From positions 1 to 38,445 of the forward strand of contig JANQFG010000170.1 of assembly GCA_028277985.1 (NCBI GenBank): 38,445 nt of DNA. The letters run 5' to 3'. Below the pieces are notes generated by a model, which worked only from the letters and a program-made list of their open reading frames with translations, had not been told where the DNA came from and made no database searches. This document shows, piece by piece, positions 24,933 through 32,770 of this stretch. The DNA comes from a bacterium. GTDB lineage: Bacteria > Desulfobacterota > DSWW01. The position numbers were made by a program, and so were the translations under genes. Positions within the stretch are counted from its first letter, which is position 1. Each line of letters opens with the position of its first letter.

Positions 24933-25662
24933 AGGAAGATCTCCTTTCTGGCTTTCTGCCTTCGAAAATAATCGCTTCGGCCAGTAACCTCTGAACGTTC
25001 AAGATGGCGTCATTAACGTTCTCAACATCATCTAGGAAATGGACACGGAATTTCCCGCCTCCCTCGTGGCTAAAGCAGTTCCAATGGCGATGATTTCTCA
25101 GGGCCTCTGGTGGGTTCCAGATGAAAGCATCCAAGTCACCCGACGCATCTGTCTTGATTAGACCGGGCCATTTGTGCTGTCGAAATTGGTAGTGCCCCTG
25201 GTACCCTATCTTGAGTTTCCGCCACCCAAGCCTATGCCATATGGGCCAATCGTTGGCCTTCTGGTTCAAACTCCACCTTCCAGATGGCAGGGCCCCCGAA
25301 CTCTCTAACCCTCTGGCTGTTGCCTTGGACTCGTTCCGAGAGGTTTGGACCCGGAAGTCGCTGGCTCTCCCTTTACTACTCAAGAACGGATCCTTTAGAA
25401 GGTCGAGGAAGCTAGACTCAAAGCTCTGTCGCCCTACATCCTGGTAGGTCGCCGCATAAAGCACGGCGCCTTCCGTAATAGATGGATAGAGATCGACCTT
25501 TTCCCGACAAGGAAGGGAATTCTCGGATCTGAAGAGAGACATCTCCCTGAGAGCAGGCACCTGTGCCTTTATGTCCTTCACCGTTGTCCCTGGATGTACC
25601 CTCACATCAAGCTCCTGCTCTGTTGCGGGAAAGATCACCTTTACACATTTCATTACACCCAT
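24925..25662 (-). CDS. Ubiquitin-like domain fused to an E2-like domain
   Basis: The 245-aa protein opens with a beta-grasp-like region (about 4-75): a CVKVIFPATEQELDV hairpin, the helix TTVKDIKAQV, then EKVDLYPSITEGAVLYA, the pattern of ubiquitin-like or YukD-like folds. A polar linker follows (76-135). The last 110 residues resemble prokaryotic E2-like proteins: WPGLIK, AFIWNPPEALRN, HRHWNCFSHEGGGKFRVHF and two C-terminal helices. C196, two residues after H193-W, is the candidate thioester cysteine; weaker resemblance to E2 families without cysteine is also possible. The ATG at 25662 has AAGGAGG seven bases upstream. It heads the operon with the JAB, E1 and RING-like genes. The Ubl has no free C-terminal Gly-Gly, which is unusual for a modifier. 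Confidence 0.6.
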   Translation of the reverse strand: MGVMKCVKVIFPATEQELDVRVHPGTTVKDIKAQVPALREMSLFRSENSLPCREKVDLYPSITEGAVLYAATYQDVGRQSFESSFLDLLKDPFLSSKGRASDFRVQTSRNESKATARGLESSGALPSGRWSLNQKANDWPIWHRLGWRKLKIGYQGHYQFRQHKWPGLIKTDASGDLDAFIWNPPEALRNHRHWNCFSHEGGGKFRVHFLDDVENVNDAILNVQRLLAEAIIFEGRKPERRSSYV

Positions 25663-25804
25663 GGTTTTTCCTCCTTCTCTGTGTAGCCTACTTTTTCCTG
25701 GTCCTTGGACTCGAAACTTCCTGGACGTTTCTACCTATCTGTCGCATCACCCCCTTTCCTTGGAGGATTTGACTTGCAGGGCCCGCGAGACTTTGCTATC
25801 CTGA

Positions 25805-25931
25805 TTCCAAAAACAAGAAAAGCCCGAAGGGCCGGATAGAGGCACCAAGCCCTGCTAAGTCATGGCTGGCCGCTGATCAGACGAGATACTTGGCGAGTGT
25901 CGCAGCTGATCAGTAACCGAGTCTTTCGGGC
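25805..25931 (-). ncRNA. Structured RNA or leader with terminator-like tail
   Basis: On the minus strand the bases GCCCGAA (25931-25925) can pair with TTCGGGC (25828-25822), closing a domain of about 110 nt. Inside, two copies of CTGATCAG can pair with each other around a small GCGA/TCGC hairpin, and a GGC...GCC hairpin follows. The closing 3' strand can instead form the local hairpin GGCCC-TTC-GGGC, and T-rich bases (TTTTCTTGTTTTT) follow directly, as in an intrinsic terminator. The two pairings are mutually exclusive, which would suit attenuation. It lies in the 533-bp gap (25663-26195) upstream of the ubiquitin-like operon; the rest of this gap shows no gene. No known RNA family is recognised. 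Confidence 0.4.
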
Positions 25932-26195
25932 GCCTTACTTTCTATTTCTGCACAGTCGTTAGCCCTCTACGTTTACTCTTCATTTGCTTATGCTTCTGCT
26001 ACCTCTGCAATTGATCTCCGTAAACTTGGCCGAAACTAACAAACATCTTCTCGTCGAGCGTGGCAGCAAGAGCCACCAAGTGGAAATCAATCTCTCACAC
26101 CGACCGAATGATTCCCTGAAGTCCGCTATCTCCTCGCCCGTTTGCATATTCGTAAATCATCTCGCTGGTTCCATACTTCTGCAAGCATCGAGCGG

Positions 26196-26915
26196 TTAGG
26201 CCGCCACGCTTACCTGCATTTCAATGAGCTCATCGAAAAGATCATTCATCTCAGCCATTGCCTCTCCTTCTCCACCCCTATCAGGGCGCAGCCAGACCTC
26301 CAACTTCCTGCGCAGCTGCGACAAGTCAGTGCCTTCGAAAAAGGCCAACCTCGATTCCAAGAAACCAATCACTCCATTGAGGGAGGCAACCTCCTTCTTC
26401 AAGGAATTGACCTCGAATTCTTGCCCACGAATCCGTTTCTCCAGGTTTTCCTTCCCCGCCCCTCGCATCTTGCATGGGGCGAGCTCCTGGAGTCTGTCTT
26501 GAAGATCCATCCTGGAGAGCTTGCCGCTGAACAGCTCCCGGTCAAACGCCTTGCAATCCTTCTCTTCTATCCTCTTTCTGCAACGCAGAAGTAGAACAAT
26601 ATCATAATAAGGACGAATGGCAGTCCGAATTTCGGACTCTTTCAGGATATCAGGATGGCGCTCCCGCAAGTACCTGAACGCCTCGACCATATCGTATGCG
26701 GTGGTGACTGAGATCCATTGCCTCAAATCCTCTCTCGACCACTCCTTGAAGGGCCTGAAAGGCTCCCCTTTCCCGTTGAGCCATTCCTTATAGCGTTTCT
26801 CCTCATAGATATCGCTCAAGGTCCGCCCGAGAAGCAGCGAACATCTACCCTGGATCTCGTAAGACCCCTTGGCATCCTTGAAGGCTTGCGATCGAAGATC
26901 TTCCATCATAACCAT
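26196..26915 (-). CDS. Coiled-coil protein of unknown function
   Basis: This 239-aa protein has no recognised family. It has a helical N-terminal half (with SREDLRQWISVTTAYDMVEAF) and a strong coiled coil at about 155-200 (KENLEKRIRG, then FEVNSLKKEVASLNGVIGFLESRL). The ATG at 26915 has AAGAGGC just before it; ATGs at codons 3 and 4 are alternatives. It is on the same strand as the ubiquitin-like operon but is separated from it by 533 bp with a terminator-like element, so it is probably not co-transcribed. The lineup suggests a small DNA-binding or structural protein of the element. Confidence 0.65.
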   Translation of the reverse strand: MVMMEDLRSQAFKDAKGSYEIQGRCSLLLGRTLSDIYEEKRYKEWLNGKGEPFRPFKEWSREDLRQWISVTTAYDMVEAFRYLRERHPDILKESEIRTAIRPYYDIVLLLRCRKRIEEKDCKAFDRELFSGKLSRMDLQDRLQELAPCKMRGAGKENLEKRIRGQEFEVNSLKKEVASLNGVIGFLESRLAFFEGTDLSQLRRKLEVWLRPDRGGEGEAMAEMNDLFDELIEMQVSVAA

Positions 26916-27100
26916 GCCTCTTTGACTGGCAAGAAAAGGCTTGCAGGGTCGAGGAGAGGTGGGTATGATATTGAAGCTGGAGAAAAGCTCGGAAGCCGAA
27001 ATACCTCTATCGTCTCCAAGACCGTTTGAGGTCCGCCGTTGGGGAGGGCCCTAATCCACCACCAGCGGCAAACCGGTTTTAGGGCTTTCGCCTTTTTTTT

Positions 27101-28021
27101 CTACACACTTCTTTCGTAAGATCCTTTGCCAGAGGAACACAACTTCTCATATGCCTCAAAGAATTGCTTGTCCACCAAGTACCTTGCGAGATGAGGATTG
27201 GTAAATCCTCTCACTAAGTGAACAATGAAGAAAAGCCAGACTATGGTTGAACTCTTTAGTAGTCTGCCTAGCAGTACATTCATGTCAGAGGAGACTCGCT
27301 CCTTTAGCATGGCAAAATGATTGAGTGATCTCCGCAGCCCCGCGAGCCGCAAGAGTTCTACGCACTCTAGAACGAGCCAGTATCCCTCCAAGAAATCTGC
27401 AGACACGCGCACAAATCTACTTACCATATGATCAAGCAACTCATATTTCGCTTCCTGTAGCTGCATCGCCCTATCGGCCCTGCCCCTCCTCAACTCCACC
27501 TGACTCATGAAAGCCACGACGTCATAGCAAAAGCTTCCGGCTTCCATGTCGATCTCCACTGTTTTCATGCGATCCCTCAGGCTCCAGACTTTCGCGAACC
27601 GTCGTTTCAGCCTTTTCACCGTTCGGGACTTCACATTCGGGTATCTCTTTCTAACTACAAACTCCATTTCCCCAGCAAGAGGCGTGATAAGATCCAACCT
27701 CAAGTGTAGCAACCTCAAAACGGAACTGGAGAGCTTGGAACCCTTTTTCCTCGAAACCCTTTCTGCAAGCACATAGCCCAATTCGTAATAGAATGTGGTA
27801 ATTTTCCTGTGTCGTCCAAGGTGCTTACTCAAGAAGATGTGATCTCTTCCCTCTTCTCTCCTATGATAACCCTTACACCTCTTCGACGTGCTTATCTCAT
27901 GTACCGTAATTCCGAGTCTCTGCGCCAGAATGTCCATATCCAAGAGATCCTCACTGGACCTTGTGATACCGTATAGTGTTTCTAGGTAGAAGAAGACCTC
28001 TTCGCCAAACCCAAATGACAT
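27101..28021 (-). CDS. ImmA/IrrE-like protein with altered zinc motif (YExxY)
   Basis: This protein of about 306 aa is a clear paralogue of the next gene upstream: both share YGITRSSE, L-D-M near 30, VHEIS, GYH and DHIFL. Where that paralogue has HEVGH, this one reads YELGY (FYYELGYVLAERV, about 79-83 from this start), so both zinc-ligand histidines are tyrosines and peptidase activity is probably lost. The C-terminal half is helical with a hydrophobic segment (IVWLFFIVHLV). The ATG at 28021 has AAGGAGGAAG upstream and follows the paralogue by 28 bp. It may bind the active copy or its substrate, as a dominant or regulatory pseudo-enzyme; that is inference. Confidence 0.75.
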   Translation of the reverse strand: MSFGFGEEVFFYLETLYGITRSSEDLLDMDILAQRLGITVHEISTSKRCKGYHRREEGRDHIFLSKHLGRHRKITTFYYELGYVLAERVSRKKGSKLSSSVLRLLHLRLDLITPLAGEMEFVVRKRYPNVKSRTVKRLKRRFAKVWSLRDRMKTVEIDMEAGSFCYDVVAFMSQVELRRGRADRAMQLQEAKYELLDHMVSRFVRVSADFLEGYWLVLECVELLRLAGLRRSLNHFAMLKERVSSDMNVLLGRLLKSSTIVWLFFIVHLVRGFTNPHLARYLVDKQFFEAYEKLCSSGKGSYERSV

Positions 28022-28049
28022 CAATCTTCCTCCTTCAGGTTACGGCATA

Positions 28050-28988
28050 TCAAACCGCACTCTCGCTATGCATATCAGAACACTCTTTCTCACGAAATTT
28101 GCCGGAAGATAACGTTGCAAACAATTCAAGAAGCTCCTGTTCCATACTGTGCTTTAGGAAGAAAGGCCTTACTCTTTTAGCTAGACGCAAGACGAAGAAT
28201 GACAAAACCCTTATGGAGAGCTTCAAGAAATACCTTAGCAGCGTATTCGCTTGGTAGCGGACGCGCTCTCTCATCAGGCCGAAAGAGCCAAGAGCGTCAC
28301 GAAGGCCTGTGAGTCGAAGAAGTTCGAGAAAGTCAATGAAGGCACACCCTCCTTCTAAAGATTTTGAACCTAAACCTCTCGCCTTACTCAAGATATCCGT
28401 AAAATGCTCAAACCTCCCGTCGTCAAACCTCCTCTCTACCTCAGCTCCTCCATTCCTCATCTCCGCCTCATTCAAGAGACGCATCATGTCATCTGCAAAC
28501 ATATCAGCCGTGAGATCACCTATGAAAACACCAAGATGTGTTGCCGCGCTCCAAATCCTTTTCGTTTTTCGACTCAGTTTCTTGAGCGTTCGAGGATCGA
28601 CGCTCGGACATCTTTCTTTGACGGCGATCTCCATTTCCTCTGGAATAGGAGGCGTTACACCCATGCTTTCCAGCGAGAACACTCGAAGGAAATTGGGAGT
28701 GTTGCCCTCTTCTTTCGCCTTGATCCTTTCATCGAGGACATGGCCTACTTCGTGATAGAACACCCTAGTCTTCTCTGCCTTTTCAAGTGATAGATTCAAG
28801 AAAATGTGATCTTGTCCGTCCATGTTTGCATGATAGCCCCTACTCAATTTCGACATGCTTATCTCATGTATTACAATATCCAATCTCCAGGCCAGCATCT
28901 CCATATCCAGAATTTCTTCGCTGGACCTTGTTATCCCATATTCTGATTCTAGGTGTGCAAAGAGCGTGTTTGTACTTTCTGCGGGCAT
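28050..28988 (-). CDS. ImmA/IrrE-family metallopeptidase
   Basis: The 312-aa protein has the HExxH signature in VFYHEVGHVLDERI (H79, E80, H83), preceded by HEIS and a DHIFL strand, as in ImmA/IrrE peptidases that cleave repressors to switch on mobile elements or stress genes. The C-terminal two thirds are longer than usual and share many positions with the paralogue at 27101-28021 (for example LELLRL and GLRD/RDALGSF). Its ATG overlaps the MerR stop by one base (TAATG), with GAGGAAG just before it. Being in one unit with a DNA-binding regulator fits a protease-regulator switch; its target is unknown. Confidence 0.82.
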   Translation of the reverse strand: MPAESTNTLFAHLESEYGITRSSEEILDMEMLAWRLDIVIHEISMSKLSRGYHANMDGQDHIFLNLSLEKAEKTRVFYHEVGHVLDERIKAKEEGNTPNFLRVFSLESMGVTPPIPEEMEIAVKERCPSVDPRTLKKLSRKTKRIWSAATHLGVFIGDLTADMFADDMMRLLNEAEMRNGGAEVERRFDDGRFEHFTDILSKARGLGSKSLEGGCAFIDFLELLRLTGLRDALGSFGLMRERVRYQANTLLRYFLKLSIRVLSFFVLRLAKRVRPFFLKHSMEQELLELFATLSSGKFREKECSDMHSESAV

Positions 28989-29377
28989 TATTCTTCCTCG
29001 ATCAGAACCTTCAATATTTTGATCAGATCCCTCTTGACATCGCTATCTGGCAGGACACTTCCTGGCCTCAACGCCGCGGCCTTCCAGGCGCCCCGCTTGT
29101 CCGCTTTTCTGAGCAAATCGCGCACTTCCTTGTCGAGTTCCTTCTCCTTCCTTTCAACGTCTTGCAACGCCCTCTTGTGAGCTGCTCTTGGTGTGTAGCC
29201 TTGTCTATGATACCTCCAGATCGCCCTTATCATTTCGAAATCGTGTTCACTGTAAACACGCCGCTTCACACTGCCCACCTTCGCTCGCTTTGGCTTGATG
29301 TATCCCATCTTCTCGTAGAAAGAGATTGTGTTCTTATCAATGCCTTGTATCTTTTCCAGAACTTCCCCAAGAACCAC
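28988..29377 (-). CDS. MerR-family-like transcriptional regulator
   Basis: This 129-aa protein has the N-terminal MerR winged-helix: a helix, TISFYEKMGYIKPKR with the invariant wing, then VKRRVYSEHDFEMIRAIW. A helical dimerisation region follows (ERKEKELDKEVRDLLR) and there are no metal-binding cysteines, so it probably senses something else. It starts with GTG at 29377 after GAGGAGG. A promoter with TTGACA and TAACAT lies just upstream at 29439-29467. It heads the unit with the two ImmA/IrrE-like genes; its likely operators are the repeats in the divergent region upstream. Confidence 0.85.
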   Translation of the reverse strand: MVLGEVLEKIQGIDKNTISFYEKMGYIKPKRAKVGSVKRRVYSEHDFEMIRAIWRYHRQGYTPRAAHKRALQDVERKEKELDKEVRDLLRKADKRGAWKAAALRPGSVLPDSDVKRDLIKILKVLIEEE

Positions 29378-29438
29378 ACGTTCCTCCTCAAAGGATTAAT
29401 CATCAGCTTAGGCGTATAACTCATCTCATGATGAATAA

Positions 29439-29467
29439 ATGTTAGTTCAATTTGGGCCTATTGTCAA
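29439..29467 (-). promoter_or_regulatory. Sigma-70-type promoter of the MerR-protease unit
   Basis: On the minus strand TTGACA (29467-29462) and TAACAT (29444-29439) are 17 bases apart. Transcription would start about 54 bases before the MerR GTG. The box overlaps a possible ATG of the opposite-strand gene, which supports that gene starting further in, at 29556. Confidence 0.6.
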
Positions 29468-29475
29468 CAGTTTTC

Positions 29476-29504
29476 TTCATCAATCGAGTAAACATCGCTA
29501 TAAA
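29476..29504 (+). promoter_or_regulatory. Promoter of the divergent HTH-like gene
   Basis: TTCATC (29476-29481) and TATAAA (29499-29504) are 17 bases apart and point toward the gene starting at 29556. Two inverted elements flank the start region: GTAAACAT (29488-29495) with ATGTTTAC (29540-29547), and ATGAGAA (29517-29523) with TTCTCAT (29549-29555), the last abutting the ATG. They are plausible operators. Confidence 0.45.
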
Positions 29505-29555
29505 AGCTGCCAGCGAATGAGAAAAACTAATAAAATCATATGTTTACATTCTCAT

Positions 29556-30080
29556 ATGCCCCTAAGAAAATACACCCTCAAGCAGTTCGGAGAGTGGCAA
29601 CAGTATTTTGACGGCCAAGCTTCATTTGGAAAACCGAAATGGCAAATCTACAAGGAGATAGGCGAACGGTGGGACGTCCACCCCTACACCGTCTGCGACT
29701 ATTTCGAACGAGATAAGAGAAGAGCCTGGGGTCGAGAGTCCTGGAAAAGAAGACGTCAACGCTTAATCGAGCAAATGGAGCTTGATTACAGATCTCGGAC
29801 CGACTTCTCTGCTCGGACTATATATAACAGGCAATACCGCAGGGTTACACGACATCCCGAGAGATATATCCCTAGGCTAGTTCGAGGCAGTGAACCCGTG
29901 GATCTTGATCACATAACCGACCAGATTCCTAGACTCACGGAAGGCGTCCGTTTCTGGAAGCGGACCGTGGAACGGATCATAGAGAAGTACATGAACGGCC
30001 TCGAAAAAGGCAGAATCCGAGGACCTTCGATCGAGGAGATCGAGCCAGGGGTGTATCGAAGGGTGAAGGACGCACGATAA
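29556..30080 (+). CDS. Helix-turn-helix-like DNA-binding protein
   Basis: About 174 aa from the ATG at 29556 (MPLRKYTLK). An earlier ATG at 29439 would place 39 residues over the promoters and was rejected, although no clear ribosome site precedes either. The segment KPKWQIYKEIGERWDVHPYTVCDYF (about 25-50) looks like a helix-turn-helix, followed by a very basic helix (KRRAWGRESWKRRRQ). The rest is helical and ends with VYRRVKDAR. It is divergent from the MerR unit and could bind the shared intergenic repeats. No specific family is recognised. Confidence 0.6.
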   Translation: MPLRKYTLKQFGEWQQYFDGQASFGKPKWQIYKEIGERWDVHPYTVCDYFERDKRRAWGRESWKRRRQRLIEQMELDYRSRTDFSARTIYNRQYRRVTRHPERYIPRLVRGSEPVDLDHITDQIPRLTEGVRFWKRTVERIIEKYMNGLEKGRIRGPSIEEIEPGVYRRVKDAR

Positions 30081-30085
30081 CTTGA

Positions 30086-30262
30086 TCACCCTATTGCTGG
30101 AATCCGTCCCATGGCGGCACGGGTATTCGAGACTGCCTGGTCTCTTCTTGAGCGCACTTGGGGCACACAAACCTGGTCGCGACATCGACAGACCACCCCC
30201 CCGTCCGGAGTATTTGACGGCCTCGTCCTCCAGTAGCAGCTCGGACAAACATTGGCTGCACC
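30086..30262 (-). pseudogene. 3' part of a gene interrupted by the IS21-family element
   Basis: If the insertion and one target copy are removed, the frame of the gene at 32922-33278 continues here as GRC-SQC-LSELLLEDEA. Codons then cross a run of seven G (minus strand; C-run at about 30195-30201); with one G fewer the reading becomes VVCRCRDQVCV and ends at the TGA at 30086-30088, just after the convergent HTH gene. The cysteine pairs suggest a C-terminal zinc ribbon. As given, the frame runs past the G-run without such a motif, so the gene may carry a frameshift in addition to the insertion. Confidence 0.4.
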
Positions 30263-30318
30263 TGTTGATGATCGCCCTAATGGAGCCACCCGAGATCGGG
30301 TTAATGGAGCCACTTGAA
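30263..30318. repeat. Left multiple terminal repeats of the IS21 element
   Basis: Two copies of the repeat unit, in reverse complement, are seen: GATCGCCCTAATGGAGCC (from about 30269) and GATCGGGTTAATGGAGCC (from about 30294). They match the GGCTCCATTAnnnCGATC units at the other end and are presumed transposase binding sites. Confidence 0.75.
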
Positions 30319-30353
30319 AGTGGTCTTTTGAGGGGTCTCGGAGATGGTCCAAA

Positions 30354-31133
30354 CTAGCCTTTTTCACCTCCTTTCACAAGTGCCTTTTTCGGTTGTTTTG
30401 GAGGGGGCCGTGTAGAGCGATAACTCTTGCCTTCCAGGATGACCTTGTAGGCTCCGTGGCGGAGCCGGTCGATGGTGGCAGCCCCGAGCAGTCGGTTTGG
30501 GAACGCCTCGCCCCATTCAGATAGATCCAGGTTGCTGGTCACGATGGTAGAGCGATGCTCGTACCGCTCGGCGATGATGTCATGGAAGTCCTCGTCCTGG
30601 GAGGGGCGAAGGGGCTTCAAGCCGAAGTCGTCGATGATGAGAAGGTCCACGGAGGCGAGTTTTCTGAAGAACCGGTCATAGGTGTTGATGGCCCGTGCGG
30701 CGCTGAGTTGAGAGAGCATCTTACCTTGCGTGGTAAACAGGACGTCATGGCCGGTACGGACAGCGGCGTGGCCGAGGGCCTGGGCGATGTGGCTCTTGCC
30801 GGTGCCGCATGGGCCGACGATGAAGACAGCAACCTTCTCCTCGATAAACCGGCAGGTGGCCAGATCTGTGATCAGGGAGCGGTTAATGGAGGGGTTAAAG
30901 GAGAAATCGAACTGCTCCAAAGTCTTCTGATTGCGGAAGTTGGCTCTCCTGAGCGCCAGGGCAAGCCGTTTCTGGCTCCTTCGGGCGATCTCATCCTGAA
31001 GGATGAGTCCCAGGAAGTCGGTGTAGGCCATCTTTTCTTCTATGGCCTGGCGGTTCCGGGTTTCCAGGGAGTCCAGGATGCCGGAGAGCCTGAGTTGTTT
31101 GAGCATGAGCGTCAGTTCAGGCATGGGGTTCAT
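30354..31133 (-). CDS. istB: IS21-family helper ATPase IstB
   Basis: This 259-aa protein has the DnaC/IstB AAA+ domain with Walker A GPCGTGKSH, a Walker B of the LLIIDDFG type and the EDFHDIIAERYEHRSTIVTSN segment containing sensor 1. IstB stimulates the IstA transposase and directs target choice. The start is ATG at 31133 with GAGGAG upstream. It appears intact although its partner is not. Confidence 0.93.
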   Translation of the reverse strand: MNPMPELTLMLKQLRLSGILDSLETRNRQAIEEKMAYTDFLGLILQDEIARRSQKRLALALRRANFRNQKTLEQFDFSFNPSINRSLITDLATCRFIEEKVAVFIVGPCGTGKSHIAQALGHAAVRTGHDVLFTTQGKMLSQLSAARAINTYDRFFRKLASVDLLIIDDFGLKPLRPSQDEDFHDIIAERYEHRSTIVTSNLDLSEWGEAFPNRLLGAATIDRLRHGAYKVILEGKSYRSTRPPPKQPKKALVKGGEKG

Positions 31134-31154
31134 ATGGGATTCTCCTCTTCGTGC

Positions 31155-32689
31155 TTAATGCAGCAGGGTTCGGGAGTCTCTGTGGAAACGGCCTTTGCCC
31201 CGGTAGGCTTCACCGAGCTTGTGGACAGACCCCTGGTCAGGGGGCAGTTGGTCGAGGCCCTTCTGCAGGATGATCCTTGTGGTTCGATACCGGGGGTTGT
31301 CGTAGTCCAGGGCCCGCTTGCAGGCCGCCTCCAGGCGTTTTTCCCCGAACCGTTTGCCCAGGGAGATGATGCCTTGTGCAGCTCTCAGGTCATCGAGCAC
31401 CCGGTCGGCAAGCAGGATTTCGATAAGCCCTTTGCAGTGGGGACCGATGCGGCCGGCCTGTCTCAGGTACCACTGGGGATCTTGCATCTTGTAGGCTATG
31501 GCCTCGGGGGAAAATGTTCGTCCACGGTGGAGCGAAACCCTCCTCTTTACAGCCGGGGATGGATGGCCACCAACTCGAGGTCGCGGAAGAGCTTCACGTT
31601 GGTCTCCGTGGCCTTGAGCCAGAGCTCGCGTCGGACGAGTTGGAAGGGAGCCGAGTAGAAGGCCTTCTCGAACTGTACGTGACAGTTGCCATGGACTTTG
31701 ACCTTGGCCCAGGTGGCCAGTTCCGGAGGGACGTCCGGCAGGGGTTTGAGCAGGCACTTCTCGGTCTCGGCGAAAAGCGTAAGGGGCCTCTGCTTGGTGG
31801 TTCCATGGATGCGGTTGCCGGCCTCACCAAGGTTCCAGGCTGTGAGCTTCCGGTTGGCGTCGCTCACGGAACGGAAATCCCTGAGAGGGGCGAAGGCCCG
31901 CTTGACGTACTTCACCCCCGACTCGACGCGTCCCTTCTTCTTCGGGTCCCGCGGCGGACAGGGGGAGACGAGGAAGCCATATCCCTCGGCACACTCACCG
32001 TAGGCGCGCTGGACCTCAGGATCCCGGAAGCAGGCCTTGGTGATCGCGCACTTGGGGTTGTCGATAATCAGTTTCCGGGGCACGCCTCCGAAGAACTCGA
32101 AGGCCCGGCGGTGGCAGCCGAGCCAGGTCTCTACCTTCTGGTTTGTGACGATCTCGGCGTAGAAGTGCCGACTCCAGGCCAGGGTCATCACGAAGATCCA
32201 CGTGGAGATCTCCTCCCCGCTGAAGACATCAACGATCTTCGGGCCGGTGCCGAAGTCGACCTGGGCGGCTTCCCCTGGTTCGAACTCCAGGACGCATGTG
32301 GCCTTGGGATGGGATCTTTCGAGCTTTTGCAGGTGCCTGCGTACCGAGGAATAGCTGCCGGCAAATCCGTGGTTGCGGACCAGCGCCTGGTGGATCGTGG
32401 TGCCCTGGATCCCCTGTTCCCACCAGCTCTTTACTTGCTCCTCGTAGGGCTCGAGCAGGGAGACCGGAGGGTTCAACTGTTTCTTGGGTTGGAAAAAGCT
32501 TGCCAGTTCGGTGTCTTCCGGAAGGGGCCCCTCCCGGAGCCAGCCCTGTTCATGGGCGATCTCTCGGAGCTCAGCCGCCTTCCTGCGGCCCATCAGGCCC
32601 GCCCTGGCGATCGTGCGGTCGGATTCGCCCAACCGCATACGACAAATGACCTGGCGATACTGGTACATCTCGAACCTCCTGTTGCTCAT
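31155..32689 (-). pseudogene. istA: IS21-family transposase IstA, disrupted near the C-terminus
   Basis: From the ATG at 32689 (AGGAGG site upstream) the protein has an N-terminal HTH region, then a DDE-type catalytic core with AAQVDFGTG, KLIIDNPKCA and GRVESGVKYVK giving the D, D and E. The frame ends at a TAA at 31547 after LVAIHPRL. The expected C-terminal domain (PEAIAYKMQDPQWYLRQAG to LDQLPPD) continues to 31155 but needs both read-through of the TAA and a one-base shift in the C-run near 31512. Two lesions make a true decay more likely than a programmed frameshift, so the element is probably not autonomous. Confidence 0.8.
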
Positions 32690-32770
32690 CCCTGTACCTC
32701 CTGCCTGTGGGTTTGCAGGAGCATACAGCATGGGTTGAAGGAAGTCCGAGACCCCTCGAGCCGCTCAGAC

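Noticed and set aside
23567..25662. Type II CBASS (Cap2/Cap3) as an explanation for the E1, E2-like and JAB genes
   Set aside because: No cyclic-nucleotide synthase (CD-NTase) gene is present nearby, and E1 and E2-like domains are on separate proteins with a Ubl domain, unlike the fused Cap2.
25822..25931. tRNA or tmRNA-like gene because of the 7-bp closing stem
   Set aside because: No T-loop (GGTTCNANNCC), no anticodon arm of proper geometry, and no CCA on either strand.
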